Shown here: positions 54,800 to 63,931 of the stretch, piece by piece
Numbering within the stretch: position 1 is the first letter of the stretch
How the letters are laid out: each line of letters begins with the position of its first letter
Assembly: GCF_025574465.1 (NCBI RefSeq)
Contig: NZ_JAOBPP010000021.1
Span: 310,001-374,000 of the forward strand
Length of the DNA: 64,000 nucleotides
Direction: 5' to 3'
DNA from: Kordiimonas aestuarii
Lineage (GTDB): Bacteria; Pseudomonadota; Alphaproteobacteria; Sphingomonadales; Kordiimonadaceae
Notes under the pieces: model-generated
Told to the model about the DNA's origin: nothing
Databases searched by the model: none
Seen by the model: only the letters and a program-made list of their open reading frames with translations
Translations under genes and position numbers: made by a program

Positions 54800-55450
54800 C
54801 TATTCCGTCGGCAGCAGCGCTTTTGCCTTCACGGCGTCGGCGGCTCTCAAATAGGCTGGCTCCGGCGGGTAAGCGGCCGGGGACAGGCCGGCAGCAAGCC
54901 GGCCCAACACGACGGGATCAACCGGCAGACCGGGTTCCCCACAACCCGCGAGCGTGCGTCCGCTGCCAACCACATGTCCCGGACGCAATGAAACGGCTGC
55001 ATGGATCGCATCGCCCGCCATGCTGCGCGCATCCGAGAGGGGGGACGGCGCAAGACCATCCGTCGCTATTCTGAAGGCTTGGTGGAAGCCCTGACCGCCA
55101 CGCCCCATGATGACAGCATGCACACAGCTACCCTGCTCACGCACGGCAGCGGCAAGCGCCATCAGACTCGTCACGCCCAGTACCGGCACACCAAGCGAGA
55201 GCCCCAGCCCCCGCGCAACCGACAAGCCAATGCGAAGTCCCGTGAAGGTGCCGGGCCCCGTTGTCACCGCGACACGCGTGAGAGCATCATACCCTAGGCC
55301 TGCTTCGTCAAAGAGTTCATCCAGCATGGGCAGAAGGCGCTCGGCATGACCGCGGCCGATGGCCTCCGTACGACTGGCGAGCACGCCACCGGCGTTGACA
55401 AGCGCTGCCGAACAGCTACCCTCGCATGTATCAATCGCCAGAATACTCAT
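54800..55450 (-). CDS. tsaB: tRNA threonylcarbamoyladenosine factor TsaB
   Basis: The protein has 216 residues from ATG 55450; the longer frame to 55483 is not needed. It has MSILAIDTCEGSCSAALV and GPGTFTGLRIGLSVARGLGLSLGVPVLGVTSL, the ASKHA-fold signature of TsaB. It supports TsaD in t6A37 synthesis. No tsaD, tsaE or tsaC in the window. Confidence 0.94.
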   Translation of the reverse strand: MSILAIDTCEGSCSAALVNAGGVLASRTEAIGRGHAERLLPMLDELFDEAGLGYDALTRVAVTTGPGTFTGLRIGLSVARGLGLSLGVPVLGVTSLMALAAAVREQGSCVHAVIMGRGGQGFHQAFRIATDGLAPSPLSDARSMAGDAIHAAVSLRPGHVVGSGRTLAGCGEPGLPVDPVVLGRLAAGLSPAAYPPEPAYLRAADAVKAKALLPTE

Positions 55451-55592
55451 GCTGCCGCGTGTCCTTATTAATGCTGAAGCCAAAGATTTTCATCGGTCTG
55501 CCCTATCGACCCGTCGTGGCGTGGGTGGTGCGCCCCGTCTTGCCAGTTTGCACCAAACAAGGCAAGACTAGGGTACAAAGAAGGACACTGCC

Positions 55593-56627
55593 ATGACATT
55601 CATCGCGCGCCTGCTAAGTATATTGCTGATATTTTCCACCCTGCCTGCCGCTGCGCTCGCGGACCAGTCGGCGGTTGTCCTGCTCTATCACCGGTTCGGC
55701 GAAAACGACTATCCCAGTACCAATATCCGGCTGGAACAGTTTGAAGCCCAGATCAAAATGATGCAGGAAGGCGGCTATCACTTCATGCGCCTTGGCGACG
55801 TTGTCGCGCGCCTGAAGGCCAACAAAAGCCTGCCCGAACGCACCGTCGCCATCACCGTGGACGACGCCTACAAATCGGTTGCGACAGAAGCATGGCCACG
55901 GTTGAAAGCCGCAGGTGTGCCGATGACATTGTTTGTCTCAACCGACGCTGTGGATAATGCCAGCAGCAATTATATGAACTGGGACGATGTGCGCTCGCTT
56001 AAAAACGACGGTGTCGAGATCGCGCACCATACCCATACTCACCTGCATATGATCGACGCCGGGCTTGACGCGGCGATGGCGGATGTGCGAGCTGCAAGCG
56101 CCCGTTTTGAAGCCGAGCTTGGCGCTGTGCCGACATTGTTTGCCTATCCTTATGGGGAATATGATCAGAAACTGCGGGCAGCGATAAAAGATGAGGGTTT
56201 TGAAGCCGCCTTTGCCCAGGTCTCCGGTCCCGCTGCAACCTGGAGCGACCCCTATACACTACCACGGTTTCCGGTGAATGAACGCTATGGCGACATGAGC
56301 CGCTTTAAGCTGATCAGCCAGGCGATGGCTTTGCCAGTAAGCGACGTCGTCCCCCTTGAGCCGGTGCTCAGCGACGATCGCAACCCACCCCTTTTTGGTT
56401 TCACGGTAGATGAAAGCGTACGCAGGGTTTCGGCTCTCGCATGTTACCCAAGCCACACCGGCAAGCCGGCGGAATTGATCCGTATGGCGGGTGACCGCAT
56501 TGAAGTACGGTTTGACACGCCTTTCCCGAAAGGACGCGGACGCATCAACTGCACATTGCCAGCAGGTGGCGGACGCTGGTACTGGCTGGGCCAGTTTTTC
56601 TATGTCAAGGGTGGTACGCTGGACTGA
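55593..56627 (+). CDS. Exported polysaccharide deacetylase (NodB-like)
   Basis: The product is 344 residues with a signal peptide (1-24, ending ALADQ). The carbohydrate esterase 4 fold shows VAITVDDAYKSVATEAWPRLKAAGVPMTLFVS with D90/D91, the metal His motif EIAHHTHTHLHM (H146, H150) and FAYPYGEYDQKLRAAI. The C-terminal ~100 residues form a beta-rich extra domain of unknown role (RPVLSDD... GGRWYWLGQFFYV). PgaB-like enzymes remove acetyl groups from poly-N-acetylglucosamine; that substrate is only one possibility. Nine bases separate its stop from the convergent nfu gene. Confidence 0.87.
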   Translation: MTFIARLLSILLIFSTLPAAALADQSAVVLLYHRFGENDYPSTNIRLEQFEAQIKMMQEGGYHFMRLGDVVARLKANKSLPERTVAITVDDAYKSVATEAWPRLKAAGVPMTLFVSTDAVDNASSNYMNWDDVRSLKNDGVEIAHHTHTHLHMIDAGLDAAMADVRAASARFEAELGAVPTLFAYPYGEYDQKLRAAIKDEGFEAAFAQVSGPAATWSDPYTLPRFPVNERYGDMSRFKLISQAMALPVSDVVPLEPVLSDDRNPPLFGFTVDESVRRVSALACYPSHTGKPAELIRMAGDRIEVRFDTPFPKGRGRINCTLPAGGGRWYWLGQFFYVKGGTLD

Positions 56628-56636
56628 CGCACCGCA

Positions 56637-57200
56637 TTATTCCACCGCGCGCACATCCACGACTTCAGGCACATAATATTTGAGCAAGTTTTCAATACCG
56701 TGCTTCAGGGTAATGGTTGAGCTGGGGCAGCCGGAGCACGCGCCCTGCATTTGCAGGTAAACCACACCCTCCTTAAAACCACGATAGATGATGTCCCCGC
56801 CATCGCCCGCCACCGCTGGGCGGATTTTCTCATCCAGCAGTGTTTTGATTTGCGCAGCGATGTCTGCGTCTGCATCGTCTTCATCCACCGCAAGTGCGGC
56901 CGCAGGCCCCTCGGGGTGCAACAGCACCAGCGCGCCGGAAGCGAAGAACTGCATGAGTCCGGCAAGCACGCCAGGTTTCACGTCAGACCACTCCATTTCG
57001 GTCGGTTTGGTAATGGTGACAAAGTCATAGCCAAGGAAAACGCCAGTCACGCCGTCAAGCGCGAACATGGCTTCCGCAAGCGGTGATGCGTCTGCTCCGT
57101 CCGGCGACGAGAAGTTGGCTGTGCCCGTCTCAAGCACGGTGCGACCGGGCAAAAATTTGAGTGTGTCCGGGTTCGGCGTAACTTCAGTTTCGATAAACAT
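56637..57200 (-). CDS. NifU/Nfu-type Fe-S scaffold protein
   Basis: It has 187 residues with two domains. An N-terminal Nfu_N domain reads MFIETEVTPNPDTLKFLPGR. The C-terminal NifU-like domain has IRPAVAGDGGDIIYRGFKEGVVYLQMQGACSGCPSS, with the cluster Cys C155 and C158 (CxxC). It donates [4Fe-4S] clusters to targets such as radical-SAM enzymes (miaB nearby). An acidic linker (DEDDADAD) separates the domains. The pattern matches mitochondrial/alphaproteobacterial NFU1. Confidence 0.94.
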   Translation of the reverse strand: MFIETEVTPNPDTLKFLPGRTVLETGTANFSSPDGADASPLAEAMFALDGVTGVFLGYDFVTITKPTEMEWSDVKPGVLAGLMQFFASGALVLLHPEGPAAALAVDEDDADADIAAQIKTLLDEKIRPAVAGDGGDIIYRGFKEGVVYLQMQGACSGCPSSTITLKHGIENLLKYYVPEVVDVRAVE

Positions 57201-57265
57201 GACTAAATCCTTCTTGATTTAGCTTCCATGTGGGCGCTATGGCCTCGAACGTCAAGGAAAAAGGC

Positions 57266-57811
57266 TTACACCTGCCCAAGGTTTTCTAAACAGCTCTCCA
57301 GCGGCCAACGGTGCCCCCTGACCCGACACAGCACCAACGCACCCTGAACACGTTCGATCACCATATGAGACCACGCCTCCGGTTCCTCACCCCCGGCCTC
57401 ACGCATCGCGGATGCCAACCCGGCCGTCCAGGCTGCGACGGCGCCTTCGATACGCGCACCAAAATGCGCGCGCCCTTCACCAAGAAGCAGGCTGTTCATC
57501 AGACAGATAGGCATATCGCCGTCATAATAATGCGCGGTGCCTTCAAGCGACTGCCCGATGCGATCGGCCCCCCTGCCCTTACCAAGCAGTGGAGCAAGCA
57601 CAAACCGCTGCAACCGCGCCCCGGAGTGGGCAAGCACATGCGCCGCCATATCCACCTTGCCGCCTGGGAAGTGATGATACAGGCTGGCTTTTGAAAGCCC
57701 AACGGCGTCAGCGAGCATTGAGAGACTGGCACCCTCATAACCATAGGCCTTGAAAACCAACGTCAGCCGTTCAGCCATGCCGGTTTTGGTATATTTGGCG
57801 ATACGCGGCAT
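57266..57811 (-). CDS. TetR/AcrR-family regulator
   Basis: It is a 181-residue regulator. The HTH is YEGASLSMLADAVGLSKASLYHHFPGGKVDMAAHV. ATG at 57811 follows GGAGGCAGG. The effector-binding half contains four Cys (CLMNS, LCRVR, SCLEN) with no known ligand. An AAACGAACGGTTGGTT element (57853-57877, reversed) in its leader is partly palindromic and could be an operator. The target is not visible; the divergent PBP gene is 150 bases away. Confidence 0.86.
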   Translation of the reverse strand: MPRIAKYTKTGMAERLTLVFKAYGYEGASLSMLADAVGLSKASLYHHFPGGKVDMAAHVLAHSGARLQRFVLAPLLGKGRGADRIGQSLEGTAHYYDGDMPICLMNSLLLGEGRAHFGARIEGAVAAWTAGLASAMREAGGEEPEAWSHMVIERVQGALVLCRVRGHRWPLESCLENLGQV

Positions 57812-57969
57812 GCCTGCCTCCTTTTCAACGACCTGCCTTAATATAACCAACCGTTCGTTTGATTAAAATATCAAACTGCGCCGAGCCGCCAAAAATAAAG
57901 CTTTCGTAACTTTGCCCCAATTGCACGCCATGCTAAAAGAGCAGCAGAGGTAAAGAGGACCACACTCGC

Positions 57970-59964
57970 GTGAGTAAAAAACCAACCCCGAAAAAACATG
58001 CCAAAAAGCTGGCGGCCAAAGCAAAAGGGCCCGCGCGGAAGAAACTGGCTGTACAGTCCGAAGAGACGACTGCACCCAAAAAGCCAAGGGTGAAACGGGT
58101 CATCTATGGCCTATCTGTTGCCTCGGTATGGGCCTTCATGCTGGGGCTTGTCACACTTGCCTTCCTCGCCCTTGACCTGCCCGACCTCGATAACCTGCCG
58201 GCACCAGGCGCCGCAGATCAGGCAGTGGTAATCAAGGCTGCCAACGGCGCCACGCTGGTGACACAAGGCCCGATCTATGGCGACTGGATTCGGGCAAGCG
58301 AAGCACCAGATGCACTTGTGCGTGCCTTTATGGCGGTCGAGGATCGGCACTTCTTCGAGCATGGCGGTATCGATTTTCGCGGCCTTGCGCGCGCTGTTCT
58401 GTCAAATGTGCAGGCTGGGCGAGTGCGCGCCGGTGGCAGCACAATCACACAGCAACTGGCGAAAAACCTTTTCCTCTCCAACGAACGCACCCTCAAACGC
58501 AAGGCACAGGAACTGTTGCTCGCCTTCTGGCTGGAGCAGAAATTCACCAAGGAACAGATCCTTACCCTGTATCTGAACAGGGTTTATTTCGGCGGCGGCG
58601 CGTACGGCATCGACGCAGCCTCCCGCAAATTTTTTGGCCACAGCGCTACAACGCTGTCGGTGGCGGAATCAGCCATGCTGGCCGGACTGGTGAAGGCCCC
58701 GTCAAGCCTTGCTCCCCATATCAATCCGGAGGGCGCCTGGACCCGGGCGCAGGTTGTGTTGAGTGCGATGGCCAACACCCGCGCCCTGACGCAGGAAGCG
58801 GCCGAAAAAATCAAAGGCCAACCGCCCCGCATCATCGGCACCGTCTCAGGCCGCGATGTCCGCTATTTCACTGACTGGGTTTTAACGGAGGCGGACCGTG
58901 TCGCCGCCGGATCACGCGGGAAGTCGCTGGTCATATACACCACGCTTGACCCCGGGGTGCAGCGCGCGGCCGCCATGGCGCTTGAACGCGGTCTCAGGAA
59001 TGAGGGCGCAAAACGCGGAGCAACTCAGGGCGCTATCGTTGCGCTTGACCACGACGGCGCGGTGCGCGGCATGGTTGGCGGGTTCGATTATGGTAAAAGC
59101 CAGTATAACCGGGCGGTACAGGCGTTGAGGCAACCCGGGTCTGCGTTCAAGCTGTTTTCCTATCTCGCAGGGCTGGAAGCCGGTATCGAACCCGACGACA
59201 AATATATCGACCATGAGATCAATATCGATGGCTGGTCGCCCAAAAACTATACCGGATTATTCAGCGGCGAGATGGAAGTGCGCGAAGCCTTCGCGCGGTC
59301 CATAAATACTGTCGCGGTGCAGGTATCAGAACAAGCTGGTCGGGAACGGGTCGCAGGCATGGCAAAACGCCTTGGCATCAGCACGCCTGTCATGCCTCTC
59401 GCGAGCCTGCCGCTAGGCACAGAGGAGGTAAAGCTTCTGGACCTCGCTGGTGCCTATGCCGCCGTCGCCAACGGCGGGTTTGAAGCCCACCCCTACGGCA
59501 TTGTTGAAATCACCACCCTTGAGGGTCAGGTGGTTTACCGCCGCACCCCTATGAACCCACGTGCCGTCCTCACCCACAAAGTGGTGGAAGAAATGGCCGA
59601 TATGCTCAAAGGGGCGGTTGAATGGGGTTCAGGCAAAAATGCCCGGATCGACCGGCCTGTGGGCGGCAAAACAGGCACATCGCAGGACAGCCGAGATGCG
59701 GTTTTTGCCGGCTTCACCAGCGACATGACAGCTGCTGTTTGGGTGGGCAACGATGACAGTACACCGATGAAAGGTGTCACCGGCGGTAGCCTGCCTGCAC
59801 GCGTTTGGGCGGACTTCATGATCGAGGCGCACGCAGGCGCACCCGTGCGGCCGCTCCTCGCTGATTCTAGTCTGTTCATGGCGGCAGCCAGGGACGAAGA
59901 CAAACATGAAGACCTCAAGAAGCAGAAGAAAAAGAGCTTCCTCAGCCGCTTGTTCGGCAACTGA
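57970..59964 (+). CDS. Class A penicillin-binding protein (PBP1A family)
   Basis: It has 664 residues, GTG start. A Lys/Ala-rich cytosolic tail (1-42) precedes one TM helix (IYGLSVASVWAFMLGLVTLAFLAL). The glycosyltransferase domain has catalytic E124 in MAVEDRHFFEHGGIDFRG and GGSTITQQLAKNL. The transpeptidase has S391-x-x-K394 (GSAFKLF), S444-I-N446 and K567-TGTS. It polymerises and crosslinks peptidoglycan. The size is compact for the PBP1A family and lacks OB/ODD insertions. The basic end LKKQKKKSFLSRLFGN is unusual. Confidence 0.93.
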   Translation: MSKKPTPKKHAKKLAAKAKGPARKKLAVQSEETTAPKKPRVKRVIYGLSVASVWAFMLGLVTLAFLALDLPDLDNLPAPGAADQAVVIKAANGATLVTQGPIYGDWIRASEAPDALVRAFMAVEDRHFFEHGGIDFRGLARAVLSNVQAGRVRAGGSTITQQLAKNLFLSNERTLKRKAQELLLAFWLEQKFTKEQILTLYLNRVYFGGGAYGIDAASRKFFGHSATTLSVAESAMLAGLVKAPSSLAPHINPEGAWTRAQVVLSAMANTRALTQEAAEKIKGQPPRIIGTVSGRDVRYFTDWVLTEADRVAAGSRGKSLVIYTTLDPGVQRAAAMALERGLRNEGAKRGATQGAIVALDHDGAVRGMVGGFDYGKSQYNRAVQALRQPGSAFKLFSYLAGLEAGIEPDDKYIDHEINIDGWSPKNYTGLFSGEMEVREAFARSINTVAVQVSEQAGRERVAGMAKRLGISTPVMPLASLPLGTEEVKLLDLAGAYAAVANGGFEAHPYGIVEITTLEGQVVYRRTPMNPRAVLTHKVVEEMADMLKGAVEWGSGKNARIDRPVGGKTGTSQDSRDAVFAGFTSDMTAAVWVGNDDSTPMKGVTGGSLPARVWADFMIEAHAGAPVRPLLADSSLFMAAARDEDKHEDLKKQKKKSFLSRLFGN

Positions 59965-59989
59965 CCAGCCACTATATTCACACTGAAGA

Positions 59990-60412
59990 ATGACTATAAA
60001 ACCGGAAACAGTGTCAGCCATCATGCCCGCTGGTTTTTCAACTGCTGTCGACAAGTTTCTTGCTGCCCTCACACACCCACGGATGGCAGATATCAACGTT
60101 GTGCGCCAGCCCATACTTGCGGCGCACGAAGAACTTACCGAACAGGTGAAATGGAACGCCCCCAGCTTTTGTATCGATGGCGACGACCGCATCACCATGC
60201 GGCTGCAACCGAAGGCACAGGTGCAGGTGATATTGCACTGCGGGGCGAGGGCCAAAACGCGTGAGGGTTTCAGTTTTGATGACCCGGACAGGCTCGCCAG
60301 ATGGATAAAGCCGGACCGAGGTGTGGTGGATTTCAGGGACCAGGAAGATATCGCAACAAAACAAAATGCCTTTGCTTGCCTTGTGCGTCGCTGGGCTATC
60401 GCAACGCGGTGA
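59990..60412 (+). CDS. DUF1801-domain protein
   Basis: It is a 140-residue cytosolic protein. EELTEQVKWNAPSFCIDGDDRITMRLQPKAQVQVILHCGARAK is the DUF1801/YdhG-like pattern. The family has a small alpha/beta fold with no known reaction. Its start is 25 bases after the PBP gene. The next gene begins 79 bases later. Confidence 0.82.
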   Translation: MTIKPETVSAIMPAGFSTAVDKFLAALTHPRMADINVVRQPILAAHEELTEQVKWNAPSFCIDGDDRITMRLQPKAQVQVILHCGARAKTREGFSFDDPDRLARWIKPDRGVVDFRDQEDIATKQNAFACLVRRWAIATR

Positions 60413-60491
60413 ATCTCAATGCGGCATAACGCGCACCGCCTTGTGGTCCGTCAGCCGGGGTGCCATATGGAAAGATATCAAAAGAGGTCAT

Positions 60492-60923
60492 ATGCCCGCA
60501 GATAGCAAACCAACATCGCCGGACCGTGCCGTCATCCATGCTTTTGTTGTGGCGTTCTACGCACGCCTGCGGAAGCACCATGAGCTTGGACCCATCTTCG
60601 AGCACCATCTGGGCAGCGATTGGGACGCACATATGGAGCGGCTGACTGACTTCTGGATAACCATGCTGGGGGGCGGCACGCTCTACCGTGGCAACCCGTT
60701 TGAAGTACACCGGAAAATCGATGCACTGCGGGAGCATCAGTTTACCGATTGGCTGGCGTTGTTCAGTGAAGCGGCGGCAGATACGTTGCCAGATGATCAG
60801 GCAAAGCATGCCTGCGAACGGGCGAACCGCATCGCCGAAAGCCTGAAAATGGGTCTTTTTTACCGGCCTAAGGGACTCAGTCAAACCGCACCTTCATCAG
60901 GGCCTGCCCCGGACCAGTCCTGA
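60492..60923 (+). CDS. Group III truncated hemoglobin
   Basis: It is 143 residues from ATG 60492 behind AAAGAGG. FYARLRKHHELGPIFEHHLGSDWDAHMERLTDFWITMLGGGTLYRGNPFEVHRKI is the class III trHb pattern; the histidine in EVHRKI is the expected proximal heme ligand. It binds O2/NO and may have peroxidase or NO-detoxifying roles. Its 3' end overlaps the convergent peptidase gene by 47 bases, so read-through would create antisense. Confidence 0.88.
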   Translation: MPADSKPTSPDRAVIHAFVVAFYARLRKHHELGPIFEHHLGSDWDAHMERLTDFWITMLGGGTLYRGNPFEVHRKIDALREHQFTDWLALFSEAAADTLPDDQAKHACERANRIAESLKMGLFYRPKGLSQTAPSSGPAPDQS

Positions 60924-61617
60924 GCCACTTGCGCTGCCGGTCAAATTCAGGGCAGCATTTCATGACATGGGCCCAGAAACGCGGGCTGTGGTTCATCTCC
61001 AGCAGATGAGCCACTTCGTGCGCGGCAACATAGTCAAGCACATCATCAGGCGCCATGATCAAGCGCCAGTTGAACTTGAGCGTACGGGCGCTGGAACAAC
61101 TGCCCCACCGGCTGCGCATATCGCCAATCCCGATACGAGCATAACTGACACCCAGTGTAGCCGCGTGATGGCTGGCGCATAGGTCGAGCTGCTGCCGCGC
61201 TTCCGTTTTAAGCCAGTTGAGCAACCGTTTTGGTGCCAGATCTACCGGCCCACCCACCACAATCGTGCCGTCGCCCACGGCGACCTTGCGAGGTGCCTGG
61301 CCTGAAAACACCAGCGCGCACGGCTGCCCACGATAATGAATGGTGTAGCCATCTGTTACCTGCTCGGCTACAGGCATGGCGGCGCGTGTTTTCTCCAGCC
61401 AGCCGGTATGTTCCGCGATGAAACGACTGGCTGCCCGGATGGACGTCCGTTTCGGCAAGGTGACTTTCACATCGCCCGAGACGTCGCAGATGCGAAGGAT
61501 CATGCGTTTGGCGGCCGCGCTGCGGCGAATACGCACAGGCACATTCTCGCCCGCAAGGGTTACGCTTTCCGGCTCAATCGCTTTCAGCTTCAGCACGCGC
61601 CTGCGTCCTTCTCCCAC
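60877..61617 (-). CDS. YgjP-like M48-type zinc metallopeptidase
   Basis: The product is 246 residues from GTG 61617 (a GTG at 61596 is possible). The zinc motif H200-EVA-H204 in AAHEVAHLLEMNHSPRFW plus H210 are the ligands. RWGSCSSARTLKFNWRLIMAPDDVLDYV is the family (DUF45/YgjP) signature. It is cytosolic with unknown substrate. Its 5' end overlaps the upstream membrane gene by 44 bases if the first GTG is used. The convergent hemoglobin overlaps its 3' end. Confidence 0.85.
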   Translation of the reverse strand: MGEGRRRVLKLKAIEPESVTLAGENVPVRIRRSAAAKRMILRICDVSGDVKVTLPKRTSIRAASRFIAEHTGWLEKTRAAMPVAEQVTDGYTIHYRGQPCALVFSGQAPRKVAVGDGTIVVGGPVDLAPKRLLNWLKTEARQQLDLCASHHAATLGVSYARIGIGDMRSRWGSCSSARTLKFNWRLIMAPDDVLDYVAAHEVAHLLEMNHSPRFWAHVMKCCPEFDRQRKWLRTGPGQALMKVRFD

Positions 61618-62161
61618 GCCAACTTTTTAACCAGCGCCATAGCTGCGGGTGCCCTACATCTTCCGCCAGATGAATATTCGCGAGCTTCGTGCCGACCATA
61701 TAACCCAGATACGCGGTAATGAAATTGATCCAGATATCGTTACGATCCCCGCTGTCCCAATACTGGAACCACAAAAGCGCGGACACAAAGTTCATGATGC
61801 TGTTGATGAAAAAGTTTATGAACAGTTCGAGGGTGATACTGAAATGCCAGTTGGCGGGATCAAGCACCTTGCCGATAAAGGTAAAAACTTCTTTTAACTC
61901 GATGGCAATATAGGTGTAAAAAGCTGCGGTACCATAAAAGCCGCCGCCAAAGGTCATCCATTTTTTCAGCGCAAAGTTGGTTTCTTTCTCTTTTTTTTCC
62001 TTGCGGGTTTTCTTAAGCGCCTTCAGCTTGGCGTCCAGGTCCTTCCGATCACCAAACGGTTCCAGCTTGCCTGAATATAACATCCAGCCAATCAGCAGAT
62101 ACGCCGTAATCGCCACCGGAATAAAAACCTGAAAGATGGATGCCATTAAGGCACTGAACAT
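61574..62161 (-). CDS. Hypothetical four-helix membrane protein
   Basis: It is 195 residues. TM segments are near residues 8-28, 72-92, 105-130 and 145-165. A very charged Lys/Glu loop (DLDAKLKALKKTRKEKKEKET) lies between TM1 and TM2. The C-terminus (RWLKSWRGRRTQARAEAESD) is basic. I recognise no family. The gene follows ycgN by 23 bases. Confidence 0.68.
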   Translation of the reverse strand: MFSALMASIFQVFIPVAITAYLLIGWMLYSGKLEPFGDRKDLDAKLKALKKTRKEKKEKETNFALKKWMTFGGGFYGTAAFYTYIAIELKEVFTFIGKVLDPANWHFSITLELFINFFINSIMNFVSALLWFQYWDSGDRNDIWINFITAYLGYMVGTKLANIHLAEDVGHPQLWRWLKSWRGRRTQARAEAESD

Positions 62162-62184
62162 GATTTACCCCCTTCGCCCCGCCA

Positions 62185-62613
62185 TCAGGCTGGCCAATCG
62201 ACCAAATGGTCCTCATAGTCCCCGGCCACACGTTCATCGACCGCGCGGCCTTTCACCGATTGTCCCGCTTCATGCACGCTGTCCCGGCGACCAGAAACCA
62301 GCGGATGCCACGCGTGGAGATCCTTACCCTCATATAAGAGGCGGTAAGCACAAGTTGAAGGCATCCAGGGCAATTTCTCCAGAAGGTCCGGGCTCATGAC
62401 CACACAGTTGCCCACATACCGCTGACGCACCATATATTTACCGCAGGTGATATCTTTGGGGTCGAGAAAACGACACGCGATATCGGTGAAATGGATTTCG
62501 CCGGTGTCTTCATCCTCAAGTTTGTGCAGGCAGCACTTGCCGCACCCGTCGCACAGGCTTTCCCACTCCTCGCGGGTCATCTCCTCCAGCGACTTTTCCT
62601 TCCAAAATGGCAT
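62185..62613 (-). CDS. YcgN/UPF0260 cysteine-cluster protein
   Basis: It has 142 residues. The cluster CDGCGKCCLHKLEDED and later Cys (IACRFL, ITCGKYM, GNCVVM, STCAYR) are the UPF0260/YcgN pattern and may bind zinc or Fe-S. Its start (ATG 62613) overlaps the SCO stop (TGATG), so the two are coupled. A TTG one codon earlier is possible. Function unknown. Confidence 0.9.
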   Translation of the reverse strand: MPFWKEKSLEEMTREEWESLCDGCGKCCLHKLEDEDTGEIHFTDIACRFLDPKDITCGKYMVRQRYVGNCVVMSPDLLEKLPWMPSTCAYRLLYEGKDLHAWHPLVSGRRDSVHEAGQSVKGRAVDERVAGDYEDHLVDWPA

Positions 62614-63206
62614 CAACGTGTCTTTTCAAGTACCGGCCGAAACGCGGACGCGATATCCTCCGGTTTGTCTTTGGCGGAAAACAGACGCACATAGTCACCA
62701 TCCGGCCCCATGACAAATATAAAGGATTGGTGATCCATCAGATAGCCCTCAACGCCGTCCTGTTTGCGTTTCTTGAAATATACCCGATATTTTTTGGCAA
62801 CATCCTGTATTTCTTCCAGTGTACCGGTCAGCGCCACAAGGCGTGGATGAAAATCCTGTACGTAGTCATCAAGCGCTGAAACCGTATCGCGTTCCGGGTC
62901 AATGCTGATAAAAATCGGCTGGAGTGGCGTGGTATTATAACCTTCCTTTTCCAGCTCATTCAGTCCCAGGGTCATCTTCGCCAGTTCGAGCGGACAGACA
63001 TCCGGGCAAAAGCTATAGCCAAAATAGATCAGCATATACCTGCCACGAAAATCGCGATTGGAGACTTTCTCACCGGTGTTGGAGGTCAGCGTGAAATCGC
63101 CGCCGAGGCGATCCCCGGCCTCCCGACTTGTTGCGAAGCGTTGGGCTAATAGAAAAACTGCTACTGCAACGACGGCTGCCCAGGCCACTATGCGTATCAC
63201 TTTCAT
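62613..63206 (-). CDS. SCO1/SenC copper chaperone
   Basis: It has 197 residues from ATG 63206 behind GGAGATG; the longer frame to 63311 is rejected. A membrane anchor (IVAWAAVVAVAVFLLAQRF) is followed by a periplasmic thioredoxin fold. The copper ligands are C67-x3-C71 in YSFCPDVCPLE and H159 in MDHQSF. It delivers copper to the CuA site of cytochrome oxidase. The coupled ycgN gene follows. Confidence 0.94.
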   Translation of the reverse strand: MKVIRIVAWAAVVAVAVFLLAQRFATSREAGDRLGGDFTLTSNTGEKVSNRDFRGRYMLIYFGYSFCPDVCPLELAKMTLGLNELEKEGYNTTPLQPIFISIDPERDTVSALDDYVQDFHPRLVALTGTLEEIQDVAKKYRVYFKKRKQDGVEGYLMDHQSFIFVMGPDGDYVRLFSAKDKPEDIASAFRPVLEKTR

Positions 63207-63361
63207 ACCACATCTCCATAAATTGATCGCACCAAAGGCCAAAAACAGGGCCTTAGGACTTGTGATCATGGGGATGTTATAGAAATATGCGGAGCATATG
63301 TCACCTTGCATGCGGCAATTTTATCATCGCATGACAAACAATTGAAAACGGAGTTCCTTAA

Positions 63362-63931
63362 ATGTTGGCGATCAAACGCACCCTGATGCTTGTCTGTCTT
63401 ACACTCGGCTTCGGCGTGGCGATCAGCCCGGCGATGGCGATTAATCCGCAGTATGATTTGCTGAAAGCGGTGGAAGACGACGACATCAACAAAGCCACGG
63501 AACTTCTGGCCAAAGGCGTCACCCCTGACACCCGTCGTCGCAGCGACCACACGCCTGCCCTGCTCATTGCCGCTGAAAAAGGCAATCTGGCCATGATGAA
63601 GCTGTTGCTTGACTATAACGCCACCCCAGACATTGCTGACCGTACACGCGGGGTAACCGCCCTGATGATGCGCTCTATTGCAGGCGATAGCACGGGCATC
63701 CAGCTTTTGCTGTCCTACAAAGCAGACCCCAACCGCGCAGATATCGCACAGGAAACACCGCTTATCAAAGCAGTGCGCAGCCGCAAAACCAAAGCCGTGC
63801 AGGTATTGCTGGACGCCGGTGCGGACCCCAACGTGCAAGATCTCACCGGCAAAACAGCGCTGGAATACGCCAAGCTCGATCGCAACCGTCGGCTCGTCAA
63901 GGCGCTGGAAGATGCGGGGGCCACTTATTAA
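63362..63931 (+). CDS. Exported ankyrin-repeat protein
   Basis: It has 189 residues with a signal peptide (1-26, ending PAMA). Four ankyrin repeats cover ~30-185: DDDINKATELLAKGVTPDTR, HTPALLIAAEKGNLAMMKLLLDYNATPDIAD, ETPLIKAVRSRKTKAVQVLLDAGADPNVQD and the last KTALEYAKLDRNRRLVKALEDAG. It acts in the periplasm as a protein-binding scaffold of unknown partner. The next frame starts inside its 3' end. Confidence 0.88.
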   Translation: MLAIKRTLMLVCLTLGFGVAISPAMAINPQYDLLKAVEDDDINKATELLAKGVTPDTRRRSDHTPALLIAAEKGNLAMMKLLLDYNATPDIADRTRGVTALMMRSIAGDSTGIQLLLSYKADPNRADIAQETPLIKAVRSRKTKAVQVLLDAGADPNVQDLTGKTALEYAKLDRNRRLVKALEDAGATY

